64,000 nucleotides of DNA from Streptomyces sp. CB02959 (GTDB lineage Bacteria; Actinomycetota; Actinomycetes; Streptomycetales; Streptomycetaceae): the NCBI RefSeq assembly GCF_002803155.1, contig NZ_NNBP01000030.1, forward strand, positions 53,439 to 117,438, in the 5' to 3' direction. A program made the position numbers and the translations under genes. Positions 44,137 through 52,929 of the stretch are shown piece by piece. Within the stretch, counting starts at the first letter, position 1. The number at the start of each line of letters is the position of its first letter. Below the pieces are notes generated by a model. The model had not been told where the DNA came from, ran no database searches, and was given only the letters and a program-made list of their open reading frames with translations.

Positions 44137-45423
44137 TCAGATGTGTTGCGCCACGAAATCGGCGACCTGCGTGCCGAGTTGCTGGCCTGCCCGGTTGTCG
44201 ATGGAGGTGTGCTGGCCGGTCCAAATCCGGCTGAGCCACGCTTCGGTGGCGGCGCGTTGGAAGCCGGCGAAGGTTCGGGTGACCCCCTTCGACGTCACCA
44301 CGAGGTGGTGCTGCGCACCGTAGAACCTGGTGAGCGTCGTTGCCGCCGCCTGGCTGAGAGCGCCGTGGGCGGCGGGGTAGGACGGATCCGGGGCGGTCGG
44401 CAGCAGGGGGGTCCAGTTGGGATCGCCGGCGATGCGCGGGTTGTAGTGCGTACCACCGAGCCGGAGGGCGGTCACGGGCCGCCATACGCGGTAGGTGTAC
44501 TTGGCGTCGTACATCGCGATCGCGGTGTCGGCGAGGGAGAGGTTGAGCTGGGCGAAGACCTTCGCCGCCTTCTCCAGGCTTGCGTGCTGGGAGGTGACGA
44601 GGCCCTGCGCGATCTGATTCCAGACGTTCCAGACGGGCGCTGCCGCCCAGAACTTCCCGGCTGCGGTCTGATCGGGGGTGCGGGTGGTACTGGTCTTTCT
44701 CCCCAGGCTCTTGACCTCATTCAAGGCTGTGGCGTACTCGGCGGTGCTGACGGCCGGCGGCGGCGCCGGGCGGAACTGGCTTCCTTTGGCAAGCACGAAC
44801 GGCTTGACCGAGCCCCAGTTGGTGAACACCGGTGTGGGGAAGTCGGGCGGTGTGGGCCGGTAGCCACCGGCCACGTTGCGGGGACTGAACGGCGGCGGCT
44901 TGGTCGAGGACCCATCATGGGATCGCAGGCTGATCAGCCGGCGGGCGACCTCGGCTCCCACGCGAATGCCCGCCTGCTTACCGGGGTCGTTGGGAATCGC
45001 GGACAACTGGCTGCTCAGCCGTCGGTCCACGCTTGCGCGCTTGGCCGGGTACAGGGCCACCAGCACATCGTGGGCTGCTTGGTCTGCTGCGGCGTCTGCA
45101 CGGGCGCCTCGCGGGGCCGACACCGAGAACAAGTAGGCAGGGCCGGTCCGGGTGACCGATACCACCGCGTCGTACTCGGCGGCCTGAAGGAGCGCGAAGC
45201 TGCGCGTGGGGTGGATGGTGGGCGGTTGGGCCTTCGGATCGCTCAGGACGGTGATGAGCTCACGGTTCCACTCCACGACCGACATCCCAGAGGGCCCGGC
45301 GGCGGCGCGCAGGGTTGGGGGGTGAGCAGGTGTGGTGGCGGTGGGCCCGAGGGTCAGGCCAGTGAGTCCGGCTGTCAGCGCAGTTCCGGTCAGTGCAGCG
45401 AGTATCTTGTGCTTTCTGTCCAT
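44137..45423 (-). CDS. Secreted vanadium-dependent haloperoxidase / PAP2-superfamily protein
   Basis: 428 residues. A signal peptide (ILAALTGTALTAGLTGLTLG) indicates export. The PAP2/VHPO vanadate site is visible: K and R in YDAKYTYRVWRPVTALRLGG, a PSYPAAHGALSQAA motif corresponding to PSGH-like box 2, and RIWTGQHTSIDNRAG with the last Arg and His. Members oxidise halides with peroxide or act as phosphatases; which applies cannot be read from the sequence. The ATG at 45423 has AGGGAG upstream. It is monocistronic with its own terminator. Confidence 0.85.
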   Translation of the reverse strand: MDRKHKILAALTGTALTAGLTGLTLGPTATTPAHPPTLRAAAGPSGMSVVEWNRELITVLSDPKAQPPTIHPTRSFALLQAAEYDAVVSVTRTGPAYLFSVSAPRGARADAAADQAAHDVLVALYPAKRASVDRRLSSQLSAIPNDPGKQAGIRVGAEVARRLISLRSHDGSSTKPPPFSPRNVAGGYRPTPPDFPTPVFTNWGSVKPFVLAKGSQFRPAPPPAVSTAEYATALNEVKSLGRKTSTTRTPDQTAAGKFWAAAPVWNVWNQIAQGLVTSQHASLEKAAKVFAQLNLSLADTAIAMYDAKYTYRVWRPVTALRLGGTHYNPRIAGDPNWTPLLPTAPDPSYPAAHGALSQAAATTLTRFYGAQHHLVVTSKGVTRTFAGFQRAATEAWLSRIWTGQHTSIDNRAGQQLGTQVADFVAQHI

Positions 45424-46190
45424 ATGCTGTGGCTCCCTGTGGTGGGTGGTGGGCTGGGGCAACCGGTGGCCAGACACTTCGACCACGCCAGACGGTCAAC
45501 GGGCACCACTGAGCGAGAGGGGAGTCCGCAGCGTGTGCCGCAAAGAAGCACTCCGGGCGCCTGATGCGGAGTCCGACTGGGACATGAAGCCAGTTCCGTC
45601 TGCCTGAGTCCCGTGCTGGGCGGTCGTTGGAGTATCGCAACGGGACTCACCGGGGTACCGGCCCTTGAGGCGGCACGCGTCACCCGCGCCCATGTTTCGA
45701 GGGGTTGACCGGGCGCGAGTGGTCCTGCAACCTGATCACCTCTTTGCGTCATCAAGGTCGCTTGCCAGATACAGCCTGAGGGTTCCCGAAGCACGCCGCA
45801 ACTCCGGTCTGTGGCCAGCTGGCTACAGTCGGCTGCGCCGGTTGCTGGTCGGCGCCCGACGAGCCCCGCCTTTCGCACTGGTACGACGGCGAGGCCAAAG
45901 CGCCGCCTACGGCCGCTTCCACTCGGGCACGAGCCAGCAGCCGGTTGCCCGCAGAGCGCGCAGCGGAGAAGCGCTTGGGTCGGAGACGGGCATGGTTGGT
46001 CCGTAGGCCCTTCGCAGAAGCCTGCCTCCGGCGTGGTGGCCGTAGACGCAGCAGATGGCCACCCCGGCAGGGGCCGCGGCCACCGGCCGCGATTGTGCTG
46101 GGGGGCGCTGGGCAGTGTGTCGCTCACCGCGGTGTTGCCGGGTCGGCCGGGGCCGCCGTTGGCCGCCGGGAGAGACGTCTCGTGCTCTGC
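45424..46190. other. Long intergenic stretch, no gene supported
   Basis: About 770 bases. Several overlapping frames exist but none has consistent coding bias, a ribosome site and a family match. A short plus-strand peptide RLRRLLVGARRAPPFALVRR near 45830 resembles one encoded on the minus strand near 51760, perhaps a shared relic. Confidence 0.4.
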
Positions 46191-46757
46191 TCACAGGCCG
46201 GGTGCCTGGAAGCCGTTCAGGTACCAGAGGGCGGCGGCGTACCAGATCAGGGCGATCGCGGTGACGAGGGTGCCTCCGGCCAGAGGGAGTGCCCAGCCGG
46301 GCCAGTGGCGGTGGCGGACCACGATGACCTTGGCGACGAAGGCCCCGTAGAGGAAGCAGCCGGTGAGCGAGTGCAGCGCCACGCGGGTGTCGGTCAGCTG
46401 GACGCCGTAGGCGGTGATGCAGTGCCGAGCGATGGGGAGGGAGAGGAGGAAGGCGGTCAGACCGATGAGGCGGTGCGTCGTGTTGACCCGGTGCGGTGCG
46501 GTTCGCAGTGCGGGCAGGCGGCCGTACATCCAGAGGGCGAGAAATAGCTGAATCAGCGCCAGGCCCAGCAGTGCGGAGCCGAGTTGGGCTTTGAGCAGTC
46601 TGGCGTCGTCGCCGCGCTGCCCGAAGAGGCTGGTCTCGTAGTCGGGGGTGTGTACCCGGCCGTACCAGTAGAGGCCGACCGTGACCGCCACGGGCAGGAG
46701 CATCCACAGGACGCCGTAGCGCCGTCGGTGGTTGGCAGGGTGAGCGAGGCTGTCCAC
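46191..46757 (-). CDS. DUF6529 membrane protein (cytochrome b-like topology)
   Basis: 188 residues from a GTG at 46757, with four to five helices: LWMLLPVAVTVGLYWYGRVH, ALLGLALIQLFLALWMYGRL, HRLIGLTAFLLSLPIARHCI, HSLTGCFLYGAFVAKVIVVR and ALPLAGGTLVTAIALIWYAA. Paired histidines in helices 3 and 4 (TTHRLIG, ALHSLTG) are placed like heme ligands of b-type cytochromes, which is inference. It starts four bases after a small upstream ORF and may be co-transcribed with it. Confidence 0.8.
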   Translation of the reverse strand: MDSLAHPANHRRRYGVLWMLLPVAVTVGLYWYGRVHTPDYETSLFGQRGDDARLLKAQLGSALLGLALIQLFLALWMYGRLPALRTAPHRVNTTHRLIGLTAFLLSLPIARHCITAYGVQLTDTRVALHSLTGCFLYGAFVAKVIVVRHRHWPGWALPLAGGTLVTAIALIWYAAALWYLNGFQAPGL

Positions 46758-46761
46758 GTGA

Positions 46762-47025
46762 TCAGCCGCCCCCGCTCTCGGTCTTGCCGCCCTGAAGCTG
46801 GACGGCACACCACGTGGTACCGAGCGCGGCCCTGGGAGTGCCGGTGGTGCGGACCGACGACCCGGAGACCGAACGAGGATCGGTGCGGGCGGATGCGACT
46901 GCCGCCGGTGCGGGCTGCGGGCTCACGCCGATCGTCGTCCTTCTGCCGCCGGAGCAACCGATGTCCACCGTGGCACGCACGGCGTCAGCGGCGACCGAGC
47001 CGGTCGCGAGGCGAGGGTTTCTCAC
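46762..47025 (-). CDS. Possible small protein upstream of the DUF6529 gene
   Basis: A GTG at 47025 with GGAG seven bases upstream opens an 87-residue frame rich in Ala, Thr, Ser and Arg (RNPRLATGSVAADAVRATVD, IGCSGGRRTTIGVSP) that stops four bases before the DUF6529 start. Ribosome site and spacing argue for a gene, the composition against. Frames further upstream to 47338 shift repeatedly, so this may be the end of a longer decayed gene. Confidence 0.35.
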   Translation of the reverse strand: MRNPRLATGSVAADAVRATVDIGCSGGRRTTIGVSPQPAPAAVASARTDPRSVSGSSVRTTGTPRAALGTTWCAVQLQGGKTESGGG

Positions 47026-47338
47026 AAGGTTCTCCAGGCGTTGCGGGCCGATCTCGCCAGTACGTCCGAAGAGTCCCGTCCGGGTCCAGTCGGCACGCCA
47101 GCAGGTACGCGGATCAAGGAGAGCGGTTGGATCGGACGGCCGATGAGAGCGACATGCCGACCCAGGTGAAGGAGGGGCCGTGTTCGTAGAGCCATTGGTG
47201 CCCGAGTCTTCGGACCGCCTACGGCACCGGCCGGGACGACGAGGGCGAGCGGGCGGACATCGCCGAAGTGTGGCCCTTCGCAGGTGCACGACGGTGATCG
47301 GAGCGCGTTGTGCGGGCGGAGGCGCGTCGGTGTCTGGT

Positions 47339-47617
47339 TCATCTGTCTGGTGTCGTGGTGCGGAGGTCGGCCCGCACTCGGCTGGTCGCGTCATGGTGCG
47401 GCCGGGTGCGACGGTGTCGCCGGACCTCGAACGCCTGCCAGGCCACGACCGTCAGCAGGGTGAGCGTCTCGGCGATGAGGCTGAGCAGCGCCTGCGGGGC
47501 GGGCTGCAGGCCGCGTTCGGTGAACCCGAACAGCTGGGCGTGGATGTATCCGCTTGCCGCGAGCGTGGCGGCGAGCGCCAAGCGCAGTGCGAGGGCGGGC
47601 AGGCTCCGGGGGGTCAT
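47339..47617 (-). CDS. Small membrane protein, last gene of the cupredoxin operon
   Basis: 92 residues: MTPRSLPALALRLALAATLA forms helix 1, then IHAQLFGFTERGLQ, a second helix AQALLSLIAETLTLLTVVAW-like, and a basic tail. The ATG overlaps the metallophosphoesterase stop as ATGA. The layout resembles DoxX-like or other two-helix proteins, but no family is certain. Confidence 0.7.
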   Translation of the reverse strand: MTPRSLPALALRLALAATLAASGYIHAQLFGFTERGLQPAPQALLSLIAETLTLLTVVAWQAFEVRRHRRTRPHHDATSRVRADLRTTTPDR

Positions 47618-48564
47618 GTGAGTTTCTCGTCCTTGACCGCCAGTGCGTGGCTGCCCTGCCGGTAGTTGACGGTGCGGATGCCGAGTGCGTCCTTGAGGCG
47701 TCCGGCGGGCAGCACCTGCGGAATGGGGCTGGGGCCGTGGCCGGGTTTGGGAAACGGGTAGCAGGTGGGGGCGGCCGAGTGGAAGGTGATGTTGCCCTCG
47801 GTCTTGGTGAACAGCTGGTGGACGTGCCCGTTGAGGCACGTGACTGAGGAGAATCGGCGCAGCATCGACAGCACCTGCACGGCATCGTTGGTACCCCAGC
47901 CCCACTTCGGATACATCGCGAACAACGGGATGTGGCTGAAGACGACGATGGGGGTGTCCGATGACAGGCCGGCGATGTCCTTGCGGACGAAGTCGATCTG
48001 ATCGCTGCCCAGGTGGCCGAGTTGCTCAAGGTGCAGAGTGTTGACCAGCGCGATGAAGTGCACACCATGGGTGTCGAAGCTGTACCAGCCGTCGCCGAGG
48101 GTGTTTTTGGCGAAAGCTTGTCGGTATGCGCGTCCGTTGTCTCCGATCGAGTCGTGCTCGCCCGGCACGGTGAAGATCCGGTCCGTGCGCAGCTGCGACA
48201 GCATCTGCTTGACCTGGTCGAACTGGGCGGGAGTGGAAAGGTGCGTCAGGTCGCCGCTGTGCATGACGAAGTCGGGCCGGAAGCCGAGGGAGTTGACCTT
48301 TGTGAGGGCTGCGCTGAACGTTCCGGCGACATCCATGTTGGCCGGGCCATGGAAGCCGATGTGGCTGTCGGAGACCTGCACGAACCGGAGGTCTGCGCTG
48401 CCCGCCGGGGTGGGGTCCGACAAACCGGGGATATGGCTGATCACCTCTCCCCCGGTGACTGTCAGGATGACGGCGCCACCGAACCAGGCGGTGTGTCGCA
48501 TGAGCTGACGGCGGTTCATACCGTGCTCGCCGTCGCCGTCGCCGTCTCGTGTGGGTTCGGTCAT
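47614..48564 (-). CDS. Exported calcineurin-like metallophosphoesterase
   Basis: 316 residues. An N-terminal NRRQLMRHTAWFGGAVILTV resembles a twin-arginine-like signal (RR followed by a hydrophobic stretch). Metallophosphoesterase motifs occur in order: VSDSHIG (DxH), MHSGDLTH (GD), VPGEHDSIG (a GNHD variant with Glu for Asn), FSHIPLF and LNGHVHQLF. The Glu-for-Asn change in the third motif is worth noting. It overlaps the cupredoxin stop and the next start by four bases each, so three proteins are co-translated. Confidence 0.9.
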   Translation of the reverse strand: MTEPTRDGDGDGEHGMNRRQLMRHTAWFGGAVILTVTGGEVISHIPGLSDPTPAGSADLRFVQVSDSHIGFHGPANMDVAGTFSAALTKVNSLGFRPDFVMHSGDLTHLSTPAQFDQVKQMLSQLRTDRIFTVPGEHDSIGDNGRAYRQAFAKNTLGDGWYSFDTHGVHFIALVNTLHLEQLGHLGSDQIDFVRKDIAGLSSDTPIVVFSHIPLFAMYPKWGWGTNDAVQVLSMLRRFSSVTCLNGHVHQLFTKTEGNITFHSAAPTCYPFPKPGHGPSPIPQVLPAGRLKDALGIRTVNYRQGSHALAVKDEKLT

Positions 48565-49079
48565 GGGGTCACTTCCACGGTGGCGGTCATGAACGGGTGG
48601 ATGCTGCAGTAGTAGGCGTAGGTGCCGGGTTTGGTGAAGGTGTAGCTGTAGGTGGCGTTGGTGGCCAGGCCTGCCGACTTCAGCGGCCCGCCCGATGCTT
48701 GTTTGCTGGTGACGGTGTGAGTGTCGGGGTCGGTGTTGGTCCAGGTCACCTTCGTGCCCGCCTTGACCGTCAGTTTCGCCGGGGAGAAGGCAAAGTTCTT
48801 GATCGTCACCGCGTTGGCGGCCGCCGGAGCGGACGATTGGCCGGCGGTGGGTGAGGTCGAGGGCGTGCCTGGTGGTGGGGTGACCGTACCGCCCGTTCCG
48901 GAGGCACCGGGCGTTCCAGGCAGGGTCTGGCCAGTGCCGGGACTCAGTGCGCCCGATGGTTTGGGCTGTGACGATCCGCCGCACGCACTGAGCAGCCCCA
49001 GTGCTCCGGCAACAGCGACAGCAGCCAGGCAGGTGCGCGACCGCTGGACCAGCACAGAGAAGTTCGCATTCATGGCCAT
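48561..49079 (-). CDS. Cupredoxin-domain lipoprotein
   Basis: 172 residues. A lipobox GLLSACGGS follows a short hydrophobic stretch (residues about 14-33), so it should be lipid-anchored outside the membrane. A Pro/Ser/Thr/Gly linker (35-80) leads to a plastocyanin-like domain: VTIKNFAFSPAKLTVKAGTK, VTWTNTDPDTHTVTS and YAYYCSIHPFMTATVEV. Type 1 copper ligands are all visible: His in DTHTV, Cys, His and Met in CSIHPFM. The start at 49079 has GAAGG upstream. First gene of a three-gene operon. Confidence 0.92.
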   Translation of the reverse strand: MAMNANFSVLVQRSRTCLAAVAVAGALGLLSACGGSSQPKPSGALSPGTGQTLPGTPGASGTGGTVTPPPGTPSTSPTAGQSSAPAAANAVTIKNFAFSPAKLTVKAGTKVTWTNTDPDTHTVTSKQASGGPLKSAGLATNATYSYTFTKPGTYAYYCSIHPFMTATVEVTP

Positions 49080-49163
49080 CGTTCCTTCTACGCATTCCCC
49101 ACCGCACGGGCGGGTGTGATCCAAGACCGATCCGCGATCGGCCTGTTTCAGGCAGATAGGCGA

Positions 49164-49207
49164 CCGGGTTACGCCACCCGGGGGTATTTGAAGGGGGCGT
49201 AACCCGG
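49164..49207. promoter_or_regulatory. 12-bp inverted repeat upstream of the cupredoxin operon
   Basis: CCGGGTTACGCC (49164-49175) and GGCGTAACCCGG (49196-49207) form a perfect dyad with 20 bases between, 85 bases before the cupredoxin start; a further GGGTTAC half-site lies at 49209. The 49208-49705 stretch beyond has no supported gene. Confidence 0.5.
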
Positions 49208-49705
49208 TGGGTTACTTTAAGTAGGCAAACAGTGGATTCCATTGAGCGAAACGAATCCCACAGCGAAGTCTTCGTTGTTTCACTGCGGCGGCGGGTGGCA
49301 GTACGCCTGGAGCCAGGAGAGTTTCCGCGGTGTCCATGCTGGACCGCAGGCAAAGGCGGACAAGACTGCACTTCGACCCGACCGAAGACCTGCTGCCATC
49401 AGCCGACGCCCGCACCAGTGGCGTCATGCGCGCCGGAGCCGCGATCGCCTGTCGATCCGACGCCCCCCGGTCACGTGATCCGAGGACTCGGCGGCTCACA
49501 TCGGGTATGGGAACGCGGGCAACCGTCCGAATCGGCAACGCCGGGGTCCGTCGGACCTGACCGATGCGGAGCTGGCTGAAGCGCCGCGACCGGCCGGAGT
49601 GGGCGGGCATGAAACAGGGGAGTCAGCCTCGCTGGGGCCTCGCCGGCTTGCCCACCCCTGTGGGCGGGCGCCCGACGAGCCCGTGAAGCGGCCTGCGGCC
49701 GTACG

Positions 49706-50938
49706 TCACCCGGAAGTCAGCTGTTCCAGCGGCCAATCCGGGTCGGCGAGCCTGTCCCGGTCGATCTGCTCGCCGGAGCGGACCAGGTGCTGGATCGCGT
49801 CGTTGACGTCCCAGATGTTGACGTTCATGCCGGCCGACACGCGACCGCCGGCCAACCAGAAGGCGATGAACTCCCGGCTTGCGAGATCGCCGCGCACCAC
49901 CACGTCCTCGTGACTACCGGGCTTGGCATAGCCCGCGTACTCCATGCCCAGGTCGTACTGGTCGGTGAAGAAGTACGGAACACGGTCGTAGAACGCGGGC
50001 TTGCCCAGCATCGACCGCGCGGCCGTCCCAGGCTGGTGAAGGGCGTTGGCCCAGTGCTCCACGCGGATGTGCTTGCCCAACATCGGGTGAAGGGCGTTGG
50101 CCACATCGCCGGCCGCGTAGATGTCCGGGTCGGAGGTCCGCAGGGAGGCGTCGACCACGACGCCGTTGTTGACCTGCAGACCGGATTCGGCGGCCAGTTG
50201 AATGTTGGGAGTGGCGCCGATGCCGACCACGACCGCGTCCGCGTCAATGCGGGTGCCGTCGGCCAACCGAACGCCTGCGGCCTTCTCGCTCTCGCCGACG
50301 ATCTCGGTGACCCGCGCACCGAGCCGAAGGTCCACGCCGTGCTCACGGTGGAGGTCGGCGAAGACGGGCGCGATCTGCGGGCCCAGGACGCGCAGCAACG
50401 GCACTTCGCCTGCCACCAGCACGGTGGCCTCGACGCCTGCCTCCCGTGCGGCGGCGGCCACCTCCAGGCCGATCCAGCCCCCGCCGACGAGGACGATGCG
50501 GGACGCGGAGCGGAAGGTGCGCTGGATGCGCTCGCAGTCGCCGACACAGCGCAGATAAAGCACGCTGTCGAGGTCCGCACCCGCGACGGCCAGGCGGCGC
50601 GGGGAGGCACCGGTGACCAGCAGCAGCTTGTCGTAGCCGATCGTCTTGCCATCGGAGACGGTGACCGCCTTCCGATCGCGGTTGATGGCCGTGACGACGG
50701 TGTTCAGCCGCAGATCGATGCCCTGATCGGCATACCACTGCGACGGGTGGACGAAGATCGTTTCGCGGTCTTGCTTGCCCATCAGGTAGCCCTTGGACAG
50801 CGGCGGACGCTCATACGGTGGGTCCGGCTCGTCCCCGATGAGCAGGATCCGGCCCTCAAAGCCGTTCTCCCGTAGCTCGTCAGCGGCCTTGGCTCCGGCC
50901 AGACTCGCCCCGACGATCACGAACGTGGATTGCACCAT
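49706..50938 (-). CDS. FAD/NAD(P)-dependent ferredoxin reductase-like oxidoreductase
   Basis: 410 residues. FAD-binding start FVIVGASLAGAKAADELREN, GDEPDPPYERPPLSKGYLMG, the NAD motif RIVLVGGGWIGLEVAAAARE near residue 145, and IYAAGDVANALHP for the FAD ribityl site; a Reductase_C dimer domain ends the protein. Such enzymes pass electrons from NAD(P)H to ferredoxins of P450 or Rieske oxygenases. No ferredoxin or oxygenase gene is adjacent, so its partner is elsewhere. The first base may be GTG 50941 or ATG 50938; GGAGAAGG lies upstream. Confidence 0.92.
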   Translation of the reverse strand: MVQSTFVIVGASLAGAKAADELRENGFEGRILLIGDEPDPPYERPPLSKGYLMGKQDRETIFVHPSQWYADQGIDLRLNTVVTAINRDRKAVTVSDGKTIGYDKLLLVTGASPRRLAVAGADLDSVLYLRCVGDCERIQRTFRSASRIVLVGGGWIGLEVAAAAREAGVEATVLVAGEVPLLRVLGPQIAPVFADLHREHGVDLRLGARVTEIVGESEKAAGVRLADGTRIDADAVVVGIGATPNIQLAAESGLQVNNGVVVDASLRTSDPDIYAAGDVANALHPMLGKHIRVEHWANALHQPGTAARSMLGKPAFYDRVPYFFTDQYDLGMEYAGYAKPGSHEDVVVRGDLASREFIAFWLAGGRVSAGMNVNIWDVNDAIQHLVRSGEQIDRDRLADPDWPLEQLTSG

Positions 50939-51023
50939 CACACCTTCTCCCCGCTGCGGTCTGTGCCGTGGGGCCGGCCGCTGTCGGATTCGTGCGGGCT
51001 GACCGCGAGTTTCTCAACCGACT

Positions 51024-51546
51024 CATTTCCAGCTGGCGTCGAACCTCTCCACGCCCTCGTCCTCCAGCACCTGCACCTGCACCTGCACCACGTCGGCGTA
51101 ATCGACGCCGAGGGCGGTGCAGCGCGGCGGGCCGGACGCCGCCCCACCGGTCAAGCCGCCGGTCGATCTCGGTATCCACCCGCGAGACGAAGAACGACGC
51201 CACCCACGCGATCCTGGACAGGTCGCGCCCGGCGTCCTGTGCGCGTTCCATCCTGGTCAGGAACGCCTCCGCCACTGCGTCGTAGCGGTCCAGGAAGAGC
51301 AGCAGCGTGACATTGATGCTTAGGCCTTCGGCCAGACATCCGCTTATCGCTCCCAGGCCCTGCTTGACCGCGGGGATCTTGACGAACAGATTGGGCTGGC
51401 CCACCAGCCACCAGTGCCCGGGCCTCGGCCATGGTGCGCGCGGTGCCATGTGCCAGCCGCGGGGCGACCCCGATCGAGACCCTCCAGTCGTCAAACCAGA
51501 TCGACACCCCGGGCGCGGAGAGCCGGGCGAGAGTGTCGGACGCCAT
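51024..51546 (-). pseudogene. Transaldolase relic
   Basis: Three parts of one transaldolase occur in different frames with large deletions: LARLSAPGVSIWFDDW (start); NLFVKIPAVKQGLGAISGCL, AEGLSINVTLLLFLDRYDAV and WVASFFVSRVDTEIDRRLDR (middle, with the active Lys in VKIPA); and TALGVDYADVVQ then EDEGVERFDASWK and a stop (end). More than half of the 370-residue enzyme is missing, so it is inactive. Confidence 0.88.
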
Positions 51547-51834
51547 GTGCCTCCTTACCCGGGCACGGGCGTGGCGAGACGCGAAAGGCTCCTTGGGTCA
51601 AGGCTCGCCCATCAAGCAGGGCGGCGCACGTCGAACCCTGTCGGCCTCTCTGCTGATCATCCAGGGTTCGGCAGGGCTCGCAGTCGCTCGAACGTGCTGG
51701 CGGTCCTGTCGGCCCAGGGCCAGTGACGGGCTGCGTTTGCGGCCCACGAGCAACCGGCGAAACGACCACAACCTGGCACAATCCATGAACTCACACACAA
51801 CTGAACGGGACGTCCTCTTATAGAGAGCACGGAC

Positions 51835-52020
51835 TTTGATCGCACTGAGCACGCAATCCGCTATCGGCTCTTTGCGGCACACCCCAAGCGCCCCCGAACA
51901 CGGACCAACTCCCTATCCCCGGCGATCGCAGACTGCCATATCGGCAGGTCAGGGCCGCTACGAGCGCTGTACCACCAACTGACCAAGAACCTCCTCGTGA
52001 GCTACTCGCCGAAGAATCAA
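51835..52020. repeat. Dispersed repeats R3 (copy C) and R2 (copy B), adjacent
   Basis: 51835-51900 repeats the end of R3 copy B (GATCGCACTGAGCA, TTTGCGGCAC), and 51924-52017 repeats R2 with the same peptide, CHIGRSGP, LYHQ, TKNLLVSYSPK. In both places R3 precedes R2, so they are parts of one larger unit. The 51547-51834 stretch has no gene. Confidence 0.6.
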
Positions 52021-52129
52021 CGGGGCGTGACGCCCCCACGTGGTGCCTGACCTGCGAAAAATGCTACCTTCCGGGGCGTGTCGGTGGTGCTCCCTGGCAC
52101 CCTTCATGACCGGGGTTGACCGTGCTGAA

Positions 52130-52147
52130 GGGCACGGATGGGGCACG
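52130..52147. repeat. Paired GGGCACG boxes, 11-bp spacing (first site)
   Basis: GGGCACG at 52130 and 52141, preceded by GTTGACCGTG. The same arrangement occurs at 56949 and 56960 after another GTTGACCGTG. It resembles arm-type integrase binding sites. 52148-52385 has no gene. Confidence 0.45.
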
Positions 52148-52385
52148 GGCGCGGAGGGAACCGATCTCGTGGGTCTTCTCGGGCCGCAGGAGGCTTGCTC
52201 TCCCTCGCTCTCATCATGACGGTGGCTGCGGGCGTTGCTGACGCAAGCACCGCGCGTCGGATCGGCGTGCCCGCCGGGCGTCCGGCTGGGCGGGCACGGA
52301 GGCGTGGCTAACTGTCCTTCTTCGTGGCTCAGCCCGTCGGAGTGTGGCGTCGCGCGAGCGAATTCGCTGCACGGTTCACTGCGGC

Positions 52386-52661
52386 TCAGCCTATTTCCTC
52401 GCGTGCAGCCTTGAGATCGTCCACCAGGAACACATCCTGGGACCACTGCCCGGGCCACGCAGCAAGTACCAGATCCTTCGGCCCTGTCTGTGCCAGCGTG
52501 GCCCGCTTCTCGGTTATGCGGGTCGCCTGGGTGACGATCCCCTTGGCATCGATCCGGATGAGGGTCACGGTCTGGCCGCGCCAGGGAAACCCGCCCTCCA
52601 CCGAGCTGGTGCGGCGGAGGGACGAAGCGTTGAAGTCGGCAAATCTCGGAATGTCTTGCAC
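52386..52661 (-). CDS. Small protein of unknown function
   Basis: 91 residues from GTG 52661: VQDIPRFADFNASSLRRTSS, VEGGFPWRGQTVTLIRIDAK, GIVTQATRITEKRATLAQTG, PKDLVLAAWPGQWSQDVFLV, DDLKAAREEIG. It reads as a compact alpha/beta domain with good codon bias, but no family is recognised. The open frame continues upstream without clear coding character through the tRNA-like site, so the N-terminus may have been replaced. Confidence 0.5.
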   Translation of the reverse strand: MQDIPRFADFNASSLRRTSSVEGGFPWRGQTVTLIRIDAKGIVTQATRITEKRATLAQTGPKDLVLAAWPGQWSQDVFLVDDLKAAREEIG

Positions 52662-52699
52662 TCTAACGCCAGCAGCTGTTTGCCATTGGGGCTTTCGTC

Positions 52700-52745
52700 T
52701 GCTGCAGAGGCCCGGCATCGAACCCGCGCTTTGGGGCCGGTCAAT
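52700..52745 (-). other. tRNA-3'-end-like sequence, possible attachment site remnant
   Basis: On the minus strand GCGCGGGTTCGAT (T-arm) is preceded by GCCCCAAA, similar to the tRNA-Gly fragment at 56793-56839, and both have CGTTG upstream. The T-stem does not pair well, so this is a degenerate or coincidental match. Confidence 0.3.
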
Positions 52746-52929
52746 CCAACGGCTCCGGCGCACATCCGGTGGCAACAGAGCGTTGCCGTTTTGCCGTTGC
52801 TGCGGTTTGGACCCTGGTTGGTGCTCTGGCCTGGGGGTTCGTCGGCCGGCGTGACAAGTCGTGCGGGGGGTGAGCAGCCTCTGCTCGGTGGACATCCGAC
52901 AGCGGGCTGGCACCTTGCTTGGATGCTGC

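Noticed and set aside
45800..45900. Relic shared with 51715-51790 (RRLLVG peptide)
   Set aside because: The similarity is short and in arginine/leucine-rich sequence; it could be chance, so no feature was called.
52700..52745. An intact tRNA gene
   Set aside because: Only the T-arm region is tRNA-like, and the stems do not pair.
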